From assembly GCF_001629735.1 (NCBI RefSeq), contig NZ_CP015224.1:868001-932000 (forward strand): a DNA stretch of 64,000 nucleotides, given 5' to 3'. Of this stretch, positions 1-9,282 are shown piece after piece; the stretch's first letter is position 1; each line of letters starts with the position of its first letter. The translations under genes and the position numbers were made by a program. This DNA comes from Lysinibacillus sphaericus (GTDB taxonomy: Bacteria > Bacillota > Bacilli > Bacillales_A > Planococcaceae). The notes below the pieces were generated by a model that had not been told where the DNA came from, made no database searches, and saw nothing but the letters and a program-made list of their open reading frames with translations.

Positions 1-1575
1 GATGTACAGCTTAAAACAGCTGAGCAAATGTTAGAGGATATTCAAGGGTCCTATGCAGCGATTGGTTTATCTGTCCAGTCATTAGAGGAAGCGTATAATC
101 GTGCTGACGAAGGGCTTGCAGTACAGTTGACAGATGAGCGTTTAAATGTGCACAAATCATTTATTCGTGCTTATAAGGAAGGGTATCCAACGTTTAAGTC
201 TGAGCTTGGTACTATTATTCGTGTGGATCGCGTTGAATTTGAAAAATTTGTCGCGCAAGAAAATAAATCATGCTTTGTGGACAATATCGATTTCTATTAT
301 GATAGTCCATTAACGCGCATGGGCGTTACACTTGTGGATACTCCAGGAGCAGACTCTATAAATGCTCGTCATACAGGTGTAGCCTTTGAATATATTCGGA
401 ATGCCGATGCCATCCTATTTATTACGTATTATAATCATGCTTTTGCCAAAGCTGACCGTGAGTTTTTAATTCAGCTTGGTCGTGTAAAAGATGCCTTTGA
501 GCTTGATAAAATGTTCTTTATTGTGAATGCTATTGATTTAGCAACAACGGATGAAGAGCAGGAAGATGTAAAAGGCTATGTACGTTCAGAATTACAGCGA
601 TTTGGTATTCGTTTCCCGAGACTGTATGGTGTATCGAGTCTTTTAGCGTTAAAGGAGAAGGTGGAAGGTTCAGATTTAACATCAGGCATGCCACCGTTTG
701 AAAACGACTTCCATACATTTTTAAATGATGAATTGAGTGCATTAGCAGTGCAGGCTCTTGCGGAGGAAGTTGACAAAACAGAGCAACGCTTAGCGGATTT
801 AATTGCACAAACGGAGGAAAACCTCAAACGTAAAGACGAGCGCTTAGAGGAATTAACCGTACTTGAAAAGCATGTGCAATCCAAGTTTAGTGTGCTGAAT
901 ACAAGTATGCTGGAAAGTGAGACAAAGCAAGAGCTTGATGAGCTTCTCTATTATGTTCTACAACGTGTCTACTATCGTTACCCTGAATTCTTTAAGGAAG
1001 GATACAATCCTTCAACATTTGCGGCCATGCCAGCACAGCAGGCATTGGAGCATGCGTTGAAGGAAGTGATGCAAAGCTTACGTTTTGACTTTACACAGGA
1101 AATGCGTGTGACAAACTTCCGTTTATCACAGTTTATAAGCAAAAAAATGCAGCACCGATTTAAGGATGAAGTACGGGAGCTAAAAGAGCTTAACCGTAGC
1201 TTCTCGTTCTTAGCATTTGAATCTTCTGAGCCAAATTTACTTGATTTTGAAGGCCCATTTGGTGATATTTCGAAATATACTAGCGTAAAATCTCACTTCC
1301 GTAATCAAAAAGCTTTCTTTGAGAAGAATGAAAAAGTGAAGCTGAGCGATGCGTTAGAAGCATTAACAAAGCCGGATGCCCAGGATTATTTAGATGCACA
1401 GAAAGTTTCTCTCATGACTTGGGCCATTACGTTTATTGCAGAGGAAGCAGAAAAATTACGTTTATATATTTATCATCAAGCGCTTGAGCAAATTGAAACA
1501 GAGCGATTGGCGCTTCAAGAAGAAAGCCGTTTAGCTTCTTGGAAAGCGATTTACGCACAATTACAAAACGCATGA
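1..1575 (+). CDS. dynA: Dynamin-like GTPase, C-terminal part (5' end outside window)
   Basis: The reading frame is open from base 1, so the gene starts upstream; 524 residues are visible. A G3-type motif DTPGADS lies near visible residue 113, followed by an NAID-type G4 element (IVNAIDLA). The P-loop must lie outside the window. The remainder is a long helical stalk-like region rich in Glu, Lys and Leu. Bacterial dynamins of the DynA (YpbR) type carry two fused GTPase units and remodel or repair the cell membrane; this looks like the second unit. The stop overlaps the Shine-Dalgarno of the next gene, so the two are probably co-transcribed. Confidence 0.85.
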   Translation, partial: DVQLKTAEQMLEDIQGSYAAIGLSVQSLEEAYNRADEGLAVQLTDERLNVHKSFIRAYKEGYPTFKSELGTIIRVDRVEFEKFVAQENKSCFVDNIDFYYDSPLTRMGVTLVDTPGADSINARHTGVAFEYIRNADAILFITYYNHAFAKADREFLIQLGRVKDAFELDKMFFIVNAIDLATTDEEQEDVKGYVRSELQRFGIRFPRLYGVSSLLALKEKVEGSDLTSGMPPFENDFHTFLNDELSALAVQALAEEVDKTEQRLADLIAQTEENLKRKDERLEELTVLEKHVQSKFSVLNTSMLESETKQELDELLYYVLQRVYYRYPEFFKEGYNPSTFAAMPAQQALEHALKEVMQSLRFDFTQEMRVTNFRLSQFISKKMQHRFKDEVRELKELNRSFSFLAFESSEPNLLDFEGPFGDISKYTSVKSHFRNQKAFFEKNEKVKLSDALEALTKPDAQDYLDAQKVSLMTWAITFIAEEAEKLRLYIYHQALEQIETERLALQEESRLASWKAIYAQLQNA

Positions 1576-1585
1576 GGTGATTCCT

Positions 1586-2395
1586 ATGGGAAAAGTATTC
1601 AAATCAGTAGATGAAATTCAGTTTGATGGTGTCCGTTTTATCGATGCTCGTTTTGATTTACAAGACAAAGAAGCTGGAAAAAAAGCATTTGAAGAAGGTC
1701 ATGCAACAGGAGCAATCCATATGGATTTAGAGCAGCAGCTATCTGATATGGACAGTCAAGACGGTCGTCACCCAATGCCGAACAAAGAAAAATTGACATC
1801 TGTATTTCAAGAATTAGGCTTACGTTATGAAGATCAAATCGTTATCTATGATCAAGGAGCAGCACCTTTCGCTCCACGTGCTTGGTGGATGCTTAAGTAT
1901 GCTGGTTTCCCAAATGTTGTCATTGTTAACGGGGGAGCATCGGCATTGGAAACGAAAGTGCCATTTACAAAAGACGTCGTAAAATACCCACCAACAATCA
2001 TTGATTTTGATTGGAAGGATGAGCTGTATGCACCACGCCAAGCAGTAAAGGCGATTGTGGACGGAGAAGTGAAAGCAACTTTACTCGATGCTCGTGCGGC
2101 TGAGCGTTATCGTGGGGAATTCGAGCCATTAGATAAAGTAGCAGGTCATATACCAACAGCAAAAAACTTTGACTGGGAGCAATTAAAGAAAGATGGACAA
2201 TTGCAGGCTAACGATGCATTGCGTCAAAAAGTTGCACAAGATGAACATGTGGTTGTCTACTGTGGCAGTGGTGTAACCGCATCCCCGCTTTATGCCGTAT
2301 TAGCAGATGAAGGCTATGAAAACATTCAGTTATACGTAGGTAGCTTTAGTGATTGGATTACACAATATGAGGTTGAAAAAGGTACAAATGAATAA
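1586..2395 (+). CDS. Rhodanese-family sulfurtransferase (3-mercaptopyruvate sulfurtransferase type)
   Basis: This is a 269-residue protein with two rhodanese domains. The N-terminal one is inactive-like and the C-terminal one carries the catalytic loop CGSGVTA with Cys226. The CGxGVTA loop is the form usual in 3-mercaptopyruvate sulfurtransferases, whereas thiosulfate enzymes tend to have CRKGVT, so mercaptopyruvate is the likelier donor. The ATG at 1586 is preferred over an in-frame GTG at 1577 because GAGGTGA lies 5 bases upstream of it. It follows the dynamin gene directly, so the two probably share an mRNA, though no functional link is evident. It ends in a strong terminator. Confidence 0.88.
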   Translation: MGKVFKSVDEIQFDGVRFIDARFDLQDKEAGKKAFEEGHATGAIHMDLEQQLSDMDSQDGRHPMPNKEKLTSVFQELGLRYEDQIVIYDQGAAPFAPRAWWMLKYAGFPNVVIVNGGASALETKVPFTKDVVKYPPTIIDFDWKDELYAPRQAVKAIVDGEVKATLLDARAAERYRGEFEPLDKVAGHIPTAKNFDWEQLKKDGQLQANDALRQKVAQDEHVVVYCGSGVTASPLYAVLADEGYENIQLYVGSFSDWITQYEVEKGTNE

Positions 2396-2406
2396 GGGTT
2401 AAAGCA

Positions 2407-2435
2407 AAAACGCTCACTTTGGTGGGCGTTTTTTT
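2407..2435 (+). terminator. Rho-independent terminator after the sulfurtransferase gene
   Basis: AACGCTCAC pairs with GTGGGCGTT across a 4-base loop, followed by seven T residues. Confidence 0.85.
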
Positions 2436-2454
2436 GGTGGTGGATCGGGTGCGG

Positions 2455-3066
2455 GGGAAAGTGATGGATAGAAGTGGGAAAGTGACGGATAGGAAGGAGA
2501 AAGTGACGGATAGGATAACAAAAGTGACGGATAGAGCGGAAAAAGAGCTGTCTAGCTTGCTTGATATACGTAGGTAGAGCTGAATCCTGGAACGGACGGG
2601 ACGGATAGAAAGGAGAAAGTGACGGATAGGATAACAAAAGTGACGGATAGAGCGGAAAAAGAGCTGTCTAGCTTGCTTGATATACGTAGGTAGGGCTGAA
2701 TCCTGGAACGGACGGATAGAAAGGAGAAAGTGACGGATAGGATGCCAAAAGTGGCGGATAGGAAGCTGAAACTGGGGGATAGAATAACAAAAGTGACGGA
2801 TAGAGCGGAAAAAGAGCTGTCTAGCTTGCTTGATATACGTAGGTAGGGCTGAATCCTGGAACGGACGGATAGAAAGGAGAAAGTGACGGATAGGATGCCA
2901 AAAGTGACGGATAGGATGCCAAAAGTGGCGGATAGGAAGCTGAAACTGGGGGATAGAAAGCCAAAACCGACGGATAGAGCCAAAAAAGCGTCTCCCGTCT
3001 AGCTCGCTCGAAACAAATAGATAGAGTTACTGAATCTATGGCTCAAATGCCAAAACAAACGGATAG
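2455..3066. repeat. Tandem GTGACGGATAG-type repeat tract with a nested long repeat
   Basis: About 600 bases hold roughly twenty copies of the core (G)TGACGGATAG with small variants (GTGGCGGATAG, CTGGGGGATAG, CCGACGGATAG). Many are spaced 21 bases apart. A longer unit starting AGCGGAAAAAGAGCTG and ending in CTGGAACGGACGG begins at 2535, 2651 and 2804, with a degenerate fourth copy near 2978. Because 21 is divisible by 3, the opposite strand stays open over long stretches (reading LSVTF repeats), but those frames have no Shine-Dalgarno and simply mirror the repeat. I treat the tract as noncoding. It lies between a terminator and the MBL gene. Confidence 0.85.
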
Positions 3067-3147
3067 CCAACCCTTAAAAAAGCCGATCGAATTCAAAATG
3101 ACTCACCATTCATTTTATGCTACACTCTTTTAAAAGGGGGAAAGTGG

Positions 3148-3978
3148 ATGTTTAAACGTGAGACGAGCATAGGAGTTCAACGCCATGGTGATGTACAATG
3201 TGCACTTGGAAAGGTAGCTGTTCAGGGGTTTGGTATGAGTGTGTATAGCTTTTTTGTTGATGGCTTATTAATCGATACAGGCTCAAATTCGCTGGCACAG
3301 GAGTTTCAATCATTTTTTAAGGAGCTACCAATGGAGCAAATTGCCCTTACTCATTCGCATGAGGATCATGCGGGCAATGCCGCCTGGCTTCAACAGCAAA
3401 TGGATATTCCTATTTATCTTCACCGTGAATCTCTTCAGGCTTGTACGAAGAAGGGTGATTATCCTTTGTACCGTCAAGCATTATGGGGGGAGCGGCCAGC
3501 TTTTCTAGCGCAGCCAATAGGCACTACATTGCAAACAAAAACAGCTGTCTGGGACGTTATTGAAACACCTGGACATACGACAGATCATCTGGCCTTCTAT
3601 AATCGTCAATCAGGTGCTATGTTCACGGGAGATTTATACATTCAAACGAAAACGAAGGTAGTACTCGATGAAGAAAATATTGTACATACCTTAGCATCGT
3701 TAAAAAAATTATTAACCTATGATTTTAACGAAGTTTATTGTTGTCATGCAGGCTATTTAACAGATGGCAGAAATAGAATACTAGAAAAAATAGCGTATAT
3801 TGAAGAAATGGAAGAGAAGGTTCGTCACTTGTTTGTACAAGGTTATTCAGTAGAGGAGATGACGTCCAATATTTTCCCTCGAGAGTATCCCATTATTAAA
3901 GTGTCTGGCGATCAATGGTCTTCTAAGCATATAATCAGAGCATTTATTCGTCATTTTACTGAAGAGTCCTTGCAATAG
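3148..3978 (+). CDS. MBL-fold metallo-hydrolase
   Basis: This 276-residue protein has the metallo-beta-lactamase fold zinc motif HSHEDH at residues 69-74. It also has a third ligand histidine in TPGHTTDH (about 150), an aspartate in FTGDLY (about 169) and a histidine in CCHAGY (about 207), so the dinuclear metal site looks complete. No export signal is seen, so it should be cytoplasmic. The family covers glyoxalase II, lactonases and RNases; the substrate cannot be named from sequence. The start has AAAGGGGGAAAGTGG directly upstream. It is a single gene between the repeat tract and its own terminator. Confidence 0.85.
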   Translation: MFKRETSIGVQRHGDVQCALGKVAVQGFGMSVYSFFVDGLLIDTGSNSLAQEFQSFFKELPMEQIALTHSHEDHAGNAAWLQQQMDIPIYLHRESLQACTKKGDYPLYRQALWGERPAFLAQPIGTTLQTKTAVWDVIETPGHTTDHLAFYNRQSGAMFTGDLYIQTKTKVVLDEENIVHTLASLKKLLTYDFNEVYCCHAGYLTDGRNRILEKIAYIEEMEEKVRHLFVQGYSVEEMTSNIFPREYPIIKVSGDQWSSKHIIRAFIRHFTEESLQ

Positions 3979-3990
3979 GGCTCTTTTTTT
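3962..3990 (+). terminator. Terminator overlapping the stop codon of the MBL gene
   Basis: AAGAGTCC pairs with GGGCTCTT around the stop codon, followed by a run of T. The gene's last codons form the left arm. Confidence 0.8.
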
Positions 3991-4304
3991 GTTGGGCTTA
4001 AATGCGGTAACAGCAATAGTAAAAAACTTTGTGAAAAAATGTGAATAATTTGTGACAAACTCACTTGGCTCAATGGATACGCTTACAAAAGTTTGTGAAA
4101 AAATTCTCTTTTACACAAGAAAAATACTATGTGAAATATTGAACAGCTTGAAAGGCGATAGTTGTACATTTCCCAATATTCATCCTTATGATATTAACTA
4201 TTTTAAAATAATTGATTGTGAAAAGTTTAATTTGACAGAAAGGCGTGTATGAAGTCTTGTAATGCTGTGTTTTCGAAATGAAAAATAAATTGACAGAAAA
4301 TTCG
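3991..4304. other. Intergenic region rich in TTTGTGA words upstream of malic enzyme
   Basis: There is no convincing gene here. The stretch contains several TTTGTGA/TTGTGA words (about 4027, 4048, 4088) and further GTGAAA words (about 4130, 4218). A reverse TTCACAAA sits inside the promoter spacer just downstream at 4316-4323. The half-site resembles those of Rex (TTGTGA..TCACAA) but no full palindrome is formed, so regulation by a Rex or Fnr-like factor is only a guess. Confidence 0.4.
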
Positions 4305-4333
4305 TTGACTATATTTTCACAAAGTAATATGAT
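4305..4333 (+). promoter_or_regulatory. Sigma-A-type promoter of the malic enzyme gene
   Basis: TTGACT, 17-base spacer, TATGAT. The spacer contains TTCACAAA. Confidence 0.75.
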
Positions 4334-4375
4334 TCTAAAATATAATGAAAAACAAAGGGAAAAGGATGGGATGGA

Positions 4376-5578
4376 ATGGACGTCATGAAGAAAGCTTTAG
4401 AAATGCATGCACATTATAGCGGTAAATTAGAGGTGATTTCGAAAGTTCCAGTACAGGATTCTTATGATTTAAGTCTTGCTTATTCACCTGGAGTGGCTGC
4501 ACCATGTGTGGAAATTGAAAGAAACCCATCGCTGGTTTATGACTATACAATGAAGGGGAATATGGTGGCAGTTGTGTCAGATGGTACGGCAGTTTTAGGA
4601 TTAGGGGATATTGGTCCTAAAGCTGCATTACCAGTTATGGAAGGGAAAGCGATTTTATTAAAGCGTTTTGCCAATGTTGATGCTTTTCCAATATGTTTAG
4701 ATACAAAAAGTACGGATGAAATCGTCAGCATTGTGAAGGCGCTTGCTCCGACGTTTGGGGCGGTGAATTTAGAGGATATTTCAGCACCTAGATGTTTTGA
4801 AATTGAGGATCGACTGCGTCAGGAATGTGATATACCAGTATTCCATGATGATCAGCACGGTACAGCTATTGTAGTAGGTGCCGCTATGATTAATGCGAAT
4901 CGTATTGTGCAAAAGGATATTGCGACAATGAAGGTCGTCATCAATGGCGCTGGGGCAGCAGGGATTGCTATTTTACGAATCCTTGTGCAAATGGGCTATA
5001 AAAATATTTTTATGTGTGATACAAAAGGTATTATTTATGAGGGACGTAAAGAGGGGATGAATCCGATTAAAGAGGCGGTTGCTCATTTAACAAATCCAGA
5101 GAAAATACATGGTACGTTGAGTGAGGCGCTCGTTGGTGCGGATGTTTTTATTGGTGTTTCGGTTGCCAATCTATTAACAGAGGGGCATATTGCGTCTATG
5201 AATGAAAACCCGGTGGTCTTTGCATTAGCTAACCCAAATCCAGAAATTACGTATGAAAATGCCAAGGCGTGGGGAGTTCGTGTAATGGGTACGGGTCGTT
5301 CGGATTATCCGAATCAAATTAACAATGTCCTGGCGTTCCCTGGCATTTTCCGTGGCGCATTAGATGTACGTGCTACGGATATCAATGAAACCATGAAACT
5401 AGCTGCTGTGGAAGCAATAGCTTCACTTGTTAGTGATGAAGAGCTTATGGAGGAATATATTGTTCCTAAGTCATTAGATGAACGTGTTGTTGCCATTGTC
5501 TCTCGTGCAGTTAGCGGTGCAGCGGTCGAATCTGGAGTCTCGGAATTGTTCCAACAAACTACAGCGCTAACAGTTTAA
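4376..5578 (+). CDS. NAD(P)-dependent malic enzyme (oxaloacetate-decarboxylating)
   Basis: This 400-residue enzyme matches the short bacterial malic enzymes (B. subtilis YtsJ size, not the 560-residue MalS type). They oxidatively decarboxylate malate to pyruvate and make NAD(P)H. Seen motifs are YSPGVAAPC near the N terminus, GDIGPKAALPVMEGKA, the acidic metal-binding stretch LEDISAPRCFEIE, HDDQHGTA and a Rossmann motif INGAGAAGIAIL. AAAGGA lies 9 bases before the ATG; a second in-frame ATG at 4385 is possible. It is monocistronic, with its own promoter and terminator. Cofactor preference cannot be told from the sequence with confidence. Confidence 0.93.
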   Translation: MDVMKKALEMHAHYSGKLEVISKVPVQDSYDLSLAYSPGVAAPCVEIERNPSLVYDYTMKGNMVAVVSDGTAVLGLGDIGPKAALPVMEGKAILLKRFANVDAFPICLDTKSTDEIVSIVKALAPTFGAVNLEDISAPRCFEIEDRLRQECDIPVFHDDQHGTAIVVGAAMINANRIVQKDIATMKVVINGAGAAGIAILRILVQMGYKNIFMCDTKGIIYEGRKEGMNPIKEAVAHLTNPEKIHGTLSEALVGADVFIGVSVANLLTEGHIASMNENPVVFALANPNPEITYENAKAWGVRVMGTGRSDYPNQINNVLAFPGIFRGALDVRATDINETMKLAAVEAIASLVSDEELMEEYIVPKSLDERVVAIVSRAVSGAAVESGVSELFQQTTALTV

Positions 5579-5603
5579 CAAATTACAGATATCGAAATAC
5601 GGC

Positions 5604-5643
5604 AAATGTAGAAAAGTAAAGAAATGCTTTTCTACATTTTTTT
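5604..5643 (+). terminator. Terminator after malic enzyme
   Basis: A perfect 13-bp stem AAATGTAGAAAAG / CTTTTCTACATTT with a 10-base loop is followed by T residues. Confidence 0.9.
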
Positions 5644-5807
5644 ATCGAATTTGCTCGAAAAATGTTGTTGTTTGGTTTTTTATGTAATAAAATTGGTGAG
5701 TATAAGGTAATGACTTGTGCAATGGATTGAAAAGTATAAATACATAATTTTGCAATGTTTTTGAAACGAAATAGGTCTTAAGTCTATTTAAAGAGGAGAA
5801 AAAATAC

Positions 5808-7556
5808 ATGAATACATTCGTTCCATTTAGATCTATTAAAGGCAAACTGATTGCTTTCTCTTTATTGCTTTTAATGATTCCCTTGATTATTTTAGGCTAT
5901 CTAAGCTATCAACAAAGTAAATCAAATTTAGAGTCGGTGGGAAAAGAAAACTTAAGAAACAGTGTGGAAATGACCATTGCCATGATTGAACAGTTTAATC
6001 AAGAGGTAGAGGCAGGTAATTTAACTTTAGAAGAAGCACAAGAGAAAGTGAAGGTCGCTATTTTAGGGAAAAAGGATAATGACGGAAAGCGACCTATTAA
6101 TAAAAATATTAAACTAGGTGAGAATGGTTATATCTTTGTTGTAGACCAAAAGGGGACCTCTATTGCACATCCGAACATCGAGGGAAATAATGTCTGGGAT
6201 GAACAGGATGATAATGGAGTTAAGTATATGCAAGAAATCATTGCCAAGGGGAATGAAGGTGGTGGATTTGTCTCCTATTCGTGGCCATTACCAAATTCAG
6301 ATCAACTAGAGGATAAAGGGGTCTATGCAGAAACGGATCCGTATTGGGGATGGGTTATTGGTGCCAGTACCTATTTAGCAGACTTTAATAAACCAGCGGA
6401 GAGTATTTTGAAATTAACGATGATTGTAATTGGTGTCGCTATTATTATTGGGATATTAGTTATTTGGCAGTATGCAAGTAGTATGGTTAAACCTATCAAC
6501 CGAGTGGTCCAAGCGATGGAGCGATTTGCAGAGGGTGATTTGACGCAAGAAAGTATGTCTATTCGCTCAAAAGACGAAATTGGCAAACTGGCAAACGCTA
6601 TGAATCAAATGCAATCTAAATTGAAGGACATGATACACAATATTGCTCAAGCATCTGATTTAATTAATACTTCTAGTAAGGAGCTTTCACAATCGGCCAA
6701 TGAAGTAAATATGGGTGCAGAGCAAGTGGCGATAACAATGAATGAATTAGCATCTGGGGCAGAAGGACAAGCACATCATTCGAACGAATTAACTTCCCTG
6801 ATGGAACGTTTTACTGCGGATTTGCGTGAAACAAATCAGTATGGTGAGCATATTCATCAATCTTCTTTTGAAGTGTTAGGCTTAACCAATGAAGGAAGTC
6901 AGCTCATGACATCTTCGAATTCTCAAATGAAAAAGATTGATAGTATTGTACAAAATGCAGTAGAGAAAGTAAAAAATTTAGATGCCCAAGCACAGGAAAT
7001 TTCTAAATTGGTGGTGGTCATTAAAGATATTGCCAATCAAACCAATTTATTAGCTTTAAATGCCGCGATTGAAGCTGCTAGGGCAGGTGAACATGGCAAG
7101 GGATTTGCGGTGGTTGCGGATGAAGTACGCAAGCTTGCTGAACAAGTAGGCTATTCAGTCAATGATATTACAACAATTGTAGCAAATATTCAGCAAGATT
7201 TTGATGTTGTTACGAGCTCATTAGAGGATGGCTATCAGGAGGTAAAAGAAGGGACAACTCAAATTAAAGCTACGAGTGAAACGTTTACGACGATTAGTGA
7301 TTCTATTAATGATGTTGTAGAAAGTGTTCAATTGATTTCCAAAAATTTATCAAAAGTAACGGAAGATGGTCAAAAAATGAATAGTGCTATTCAAGAAATA
7401 GCTGCGGTCGCAGAAGAATCTGCAGCAGGTGTGGAGCAAACGACAGCGACAACAGAACAGACAAGTAGCTCAATGGAGGTTATGGCGGGGAAATCAGCCC
7501 AATTATCAACATTGGCTATAGAATTAAAGACATTGGTTGCCCAATTTAAACTGTAA
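5808..7556 (+). CDS. Methyl-accepting chemotaxis protein with Cache-type sensor
   Basis: This 582-residue transmembrane chemoreceptor has TM1 at about residues 13-33 and TM2 at about 202-224. Between them is an extracellular single-Cache-like domain with [17 protein letters not shown] and a [12 protein letters not shown] ending. A HAMP linker follows (about 225-278), then the long cytoplasmic coiled coil. The conserved hairpin tip region containing [17 protein letters not shown] is near residue 430. It should signal to CheA/CheW; Cache sensors of this kind often bind small organic acids, but the ligand is unknown. AAGAGGAG precedes the ATG. It is monocistronic; no clear sigma-D promoter was found. 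Confidence 0.93.
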   Translation: MNTFVPFRSIKGKLIAFSLLLLMIPLIILGYLSYQQSKSNLESVGKENLRNSVEMTIAMIEQFNQEVEAGNLTLEEAQEKVKVAILGKKDNDGKRPINKNIKLGENGYIFVVDQKGTSIAHPNIEGNNVWDEQDDNGVKYMQEIIAKGNEGGGFVSYSWPLPNSDQLEDKGVYAETDPYWGWVIGASTYLADFNKPAESILKLTMIVIGVAIIIGILVIWQYASSMVKPINRVVQAMERFAEGDLTQESMSIRSKDEIGKLANAMNQMQSKLKDMIHNIAQASDLINTSSKELSQSANEVNMGAEQVAITMNELASGAEGQAHHSNELTSLMERFTADLRETNQYGEHIHQSSFEVLGLTNEGSQLMTSSNSQMKKIDSIVQNAVEKVKNLDAQAQEISKLVVVIKDIANQTNLLALNAAIEAARAGEHGKGFAVVADEVRKLAEQVGYSVNDITTIVANIQQDFDVVTSSLEDGYQEVKEGTTQIKATSETFTTISDSINDVVESVQLISKNLSKVTEDGQKMNSAIQEIAAVAEESAAGVEQTTATTEQTSSSMEVMAGKSAQLSTLAIELKTLVAQFKL

Positions 7557-7557
7557 A

Positions 7558-7596
7558 AAAATCTCCCGCTCTCTTAAATGAGAGGGGAGATTTTTT
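7558..7596. terminator. Bidirectional terminator between MCP and Yip1 genes
   Basis: AAATCTCCC pairs with GGGAGATTT, with an inner CTCTC/GAGAG stem. It has T runs on both sides, and the right edge overlaps the stop of the minus-strand gene. Confidence 0.85.
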
Positions 7597-8248
7597 ACAT
7601 CATGCCTACTCCGATAGCCCCAACTAGGATAATGAAGAATAGAACGAAGAACAAGATGAATAAAATAATTCCTGGAATAAAGATCGTGAAAAAGGCCATC
7701 CAATTAGTGATTTGGTGTGCTTCTGCTACCACACCGACAGAAATGACGAAAGACCAAATAGTGACAACAATAGAAGCTAAAATGGCTGGCCAAAAAATCC
7801 ATGGCAGTGAGCCCATAAAGTTTGGATCTAATAAGGATTCCGGAGAAGTGATTAACCAGATTAAATAAAATGGAATAAGCACTATAAATGGTACAGCTGT
7901 AAGGCTCAGCCCTTTAAATAAGTCTGAATACGTACCAGTACCCTTAAATAGCTTACCAAATAGCCATGTGATGAGAGCGGATATAGCTGTCCCAATAATA
8001 CCAGCGATTGGAGCAAAAATTACACACAGTAAAGCCAATAACCAAGGGGAAAGTTCAGTGAAAAACTCCGAATCCGTCAGCCCTGACATGATAGAGCCGA
8101 TATAACCGATGGACATAATCAAAATAGCAAAGCCGATTGATTTTTCGTTAATCATATAGCGAGCGGTTTGCTTTGGATGTAACCAAACGGATATAAACGG
8201 ATTCATCTTTGGCCTTTCTTCATTTTGTGTGTCATTAAAATTTTCCAT
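7595..8248 (-). CDS. Yip1-family integral membrane protein
   Basis: This 217-residue protein has a short hydrophilic N terminus (MENFNDTQ) and about five hydrophobic segments ending in a C-terminal TM. A PFISVWLHPKQTARYMI stretch before the first TM is typical of bacterial Yip1-domain proteins. Function in bacteria is not established. The start at 8248 is chosen because GGAGGT lies 6 bases upstream; the frame extends further upstream without a ribosome site. It converges on the MCP gene and shares its terminator. Confidence 0.75.
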   Translation of the reverse strand: MENFNDTQNEERPKMNPFISVWLHPKQTARYMINEKSIGFAILIMSIGYIGSIMSGLTDSEFFTELSPWLLALLCVIFAPIAGIIGTAISALITWLFGKLFKGTGTYSDLFKGLSLTAVPFIVLIPFYLIWLITSPESLLDPNFMGSLPWIFWPAILASIVVTIWSFVISVGVVAEAHQITNWMAFFTIFIPGIILFILFFVLFFIILVGAIGVGMM

Positions 8249-8354
8249 TAAACTACCTCCAAAATAATAGAATAATTGCATGTTACGCATAGTTAGTATA
8301 CGAGCGACACAGTGAAAAGTTTCGTAGAAAGTAAAAATAAGTTATTTTCATGAC

Positions 8355-8380
8355 AAAAGAGCCGCACAACGGCGACTCTT
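8355..8380 (-). terminator. Probable terminator of the purC-like gene
   Basis: On the minus strand AAGAGTCGCCG can pair with CGGCTCTT (small bulge), followed by TTTTG. Confidence 0.6.
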
Positions 8381-8381
8381 C

Positions 8382-9068
8382 TTAGTTACTTAGTATAATT
8401 TTTTCAAGCTCTAATGGTTTAATATATTGCTCACCTTTGTAAGCACGCATATTACCACCAGAAATTTCATCGATTAATAAAATTTCATTAGTTTGGGCAT
8501 CACGGCCGAATTCCAATTTAATGTCATAAAGCGTTAAGCCCTTTTTAGCAAGCTCAGTTCCTACAAATTTAGAAATTTCAATTGTACGTTGTTTTAAAAT
8601 GGCATATTCTTCGTGTGTTAACAGGTTTAACATAGCTAATGCATCTTCAGAGATTGGAGGATCTTGGCGATCATCATCTTTAATGGTAACTTCCACAAAG
8701 GCATCAAGATCTTGGCCTTCCTGCGCATAGGCGCCGTAGCGTCGTAGGAATGAGCCAACTGCCTTAAAGCGGCAAATTACTTCTAAACCGTTCCCGAACA
8801 CTGTTGCAGGTTTTACAGTCATTGTTGCATCATCAAAGTTTGCATCTACATAGTGAGTAGGAACACCTTGTTCATTTAATTTAGAATAGAAATAAGAAGT
8901 TAAGCGTAAACCCGCTAAGCCAGCACCATCCATTGTTAAGCCAACCGTATTAGCGCCTGGGTCGAACACGCCGTTTTCACCTGTTACATCGTCTTTAAAT
9001 TTTAATAAATAATGACCGTCTTCTAATCTGAACACATTCTTCGTTTTCCCTGTATACAATAATTCCAC
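8382..9068 (-). CDS. purC: Phosphoribosylaminoimidazole-succinocarboxamide (SAICAR) synthase, divergent form
   Basis: This 228-residue protein has the PurC fold signature. It opens with ELLYTGKTKNVF, where the family has YxGKxK, and ends with DIKLEFG and LIDEISGGNMR, where classical PurC has DFKLEFG and DEISPDTCR. PurC joins CAIR and aspartate in step 8 of de novo purine synthesis. It differs strongly from B. subtilis PurC in the middle, resembling the clostridial/archaeal-like branch, and it stands alone rather than in a pur operon. GTG at 9068 is chosen because GGAGGG lies 7 bases upstream; an ATG 21 bases earlier would contain that site inside the gene. PurR-like boxes lie upstream. Confidence 0.85.
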   Translation of the reverse strand: MELLYTGKTKNVFRLEDGHYLLKFKDDVTGENGVFDPGANTVGLTMDGAGLAGLRLTSYFYSKLNEQGVPTHYVDANFDDATMTVKPATVFGNGLEVICRFKAVGSFLRRYGAYAQEGQDLDAFVEVTIKDDDRQDPPISEDALAMLNLLTHEEYAILKQRTIEISKFVGTELAKKGLTLYDIKLEFGRDAQTNEILLIDEISGGNMRAYKGEQYIKPLELEKIILSN

Positions 9069-9100
9069 AAAAAACCCTCCAATATTCATAGTACTCTAAA

Positions 9101-9145
9101 ATTATAACACGAATATTTTAAATATTTAATATGAAAAATGTTCGT
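9101..9145 (-). promoter_or_regulatory. Promoter with inverted PurR-box-like pair upstream of purC
   Basis: On the minus strand ACGAACATT (9137-9145) and, inverted, the AATATTCGT complement of ACGAATATT (9109-9117) flank a 19-base AT spacer. TATAAT follows at 9106-9101. The PurBox core of Gram-positive PurR is CCGAAC(A/T)(A/T)T in inverted pairs, so this fits with one or two mismatches per half. Confidence 0.55.
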
Positions 9146-9183
9146 TTTGTGTGTTTATTTATATCATTTATTGCTGATTTGCA

Positions 9184-9224
9184 ATAAAAAACAAGGTGAT
9201 AACGAATAATCGTCATCACCTTGT
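9184..9224 (-). terminator. Terminator of gdhA
   Basis: ACAAGGTGAT pairs with ATCACCTTGT. On the minus strand it is followed by TTTTTT. Confidence 0.88.
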
Positions 9225-9282
9225 GTGTTTGAAATGCTTCGTAACTGGGTGGTGGATTTATGCTAGATTGCTAGGTCAGTAA

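Noticed and set aside
2326..2983. Long minus-strand open frames with LSVTF repeats
   Set aside because: They mirror the 21-base DNA repeat, have no ribosome site, and partly overlap the sulfurtransferase gene.
4052..4252. 66-codon plus-strand frame upstream of malic enzyme
   Set aside because: No ribosome site, no recognisable composition, and it lies ahead of the malic enzyme promoter.
7578..7868. Plus-strand frame opposite the Yip1 gene
   Set aside because: Antisense shadow of a clear membrane protein gene, starting in the terminator.
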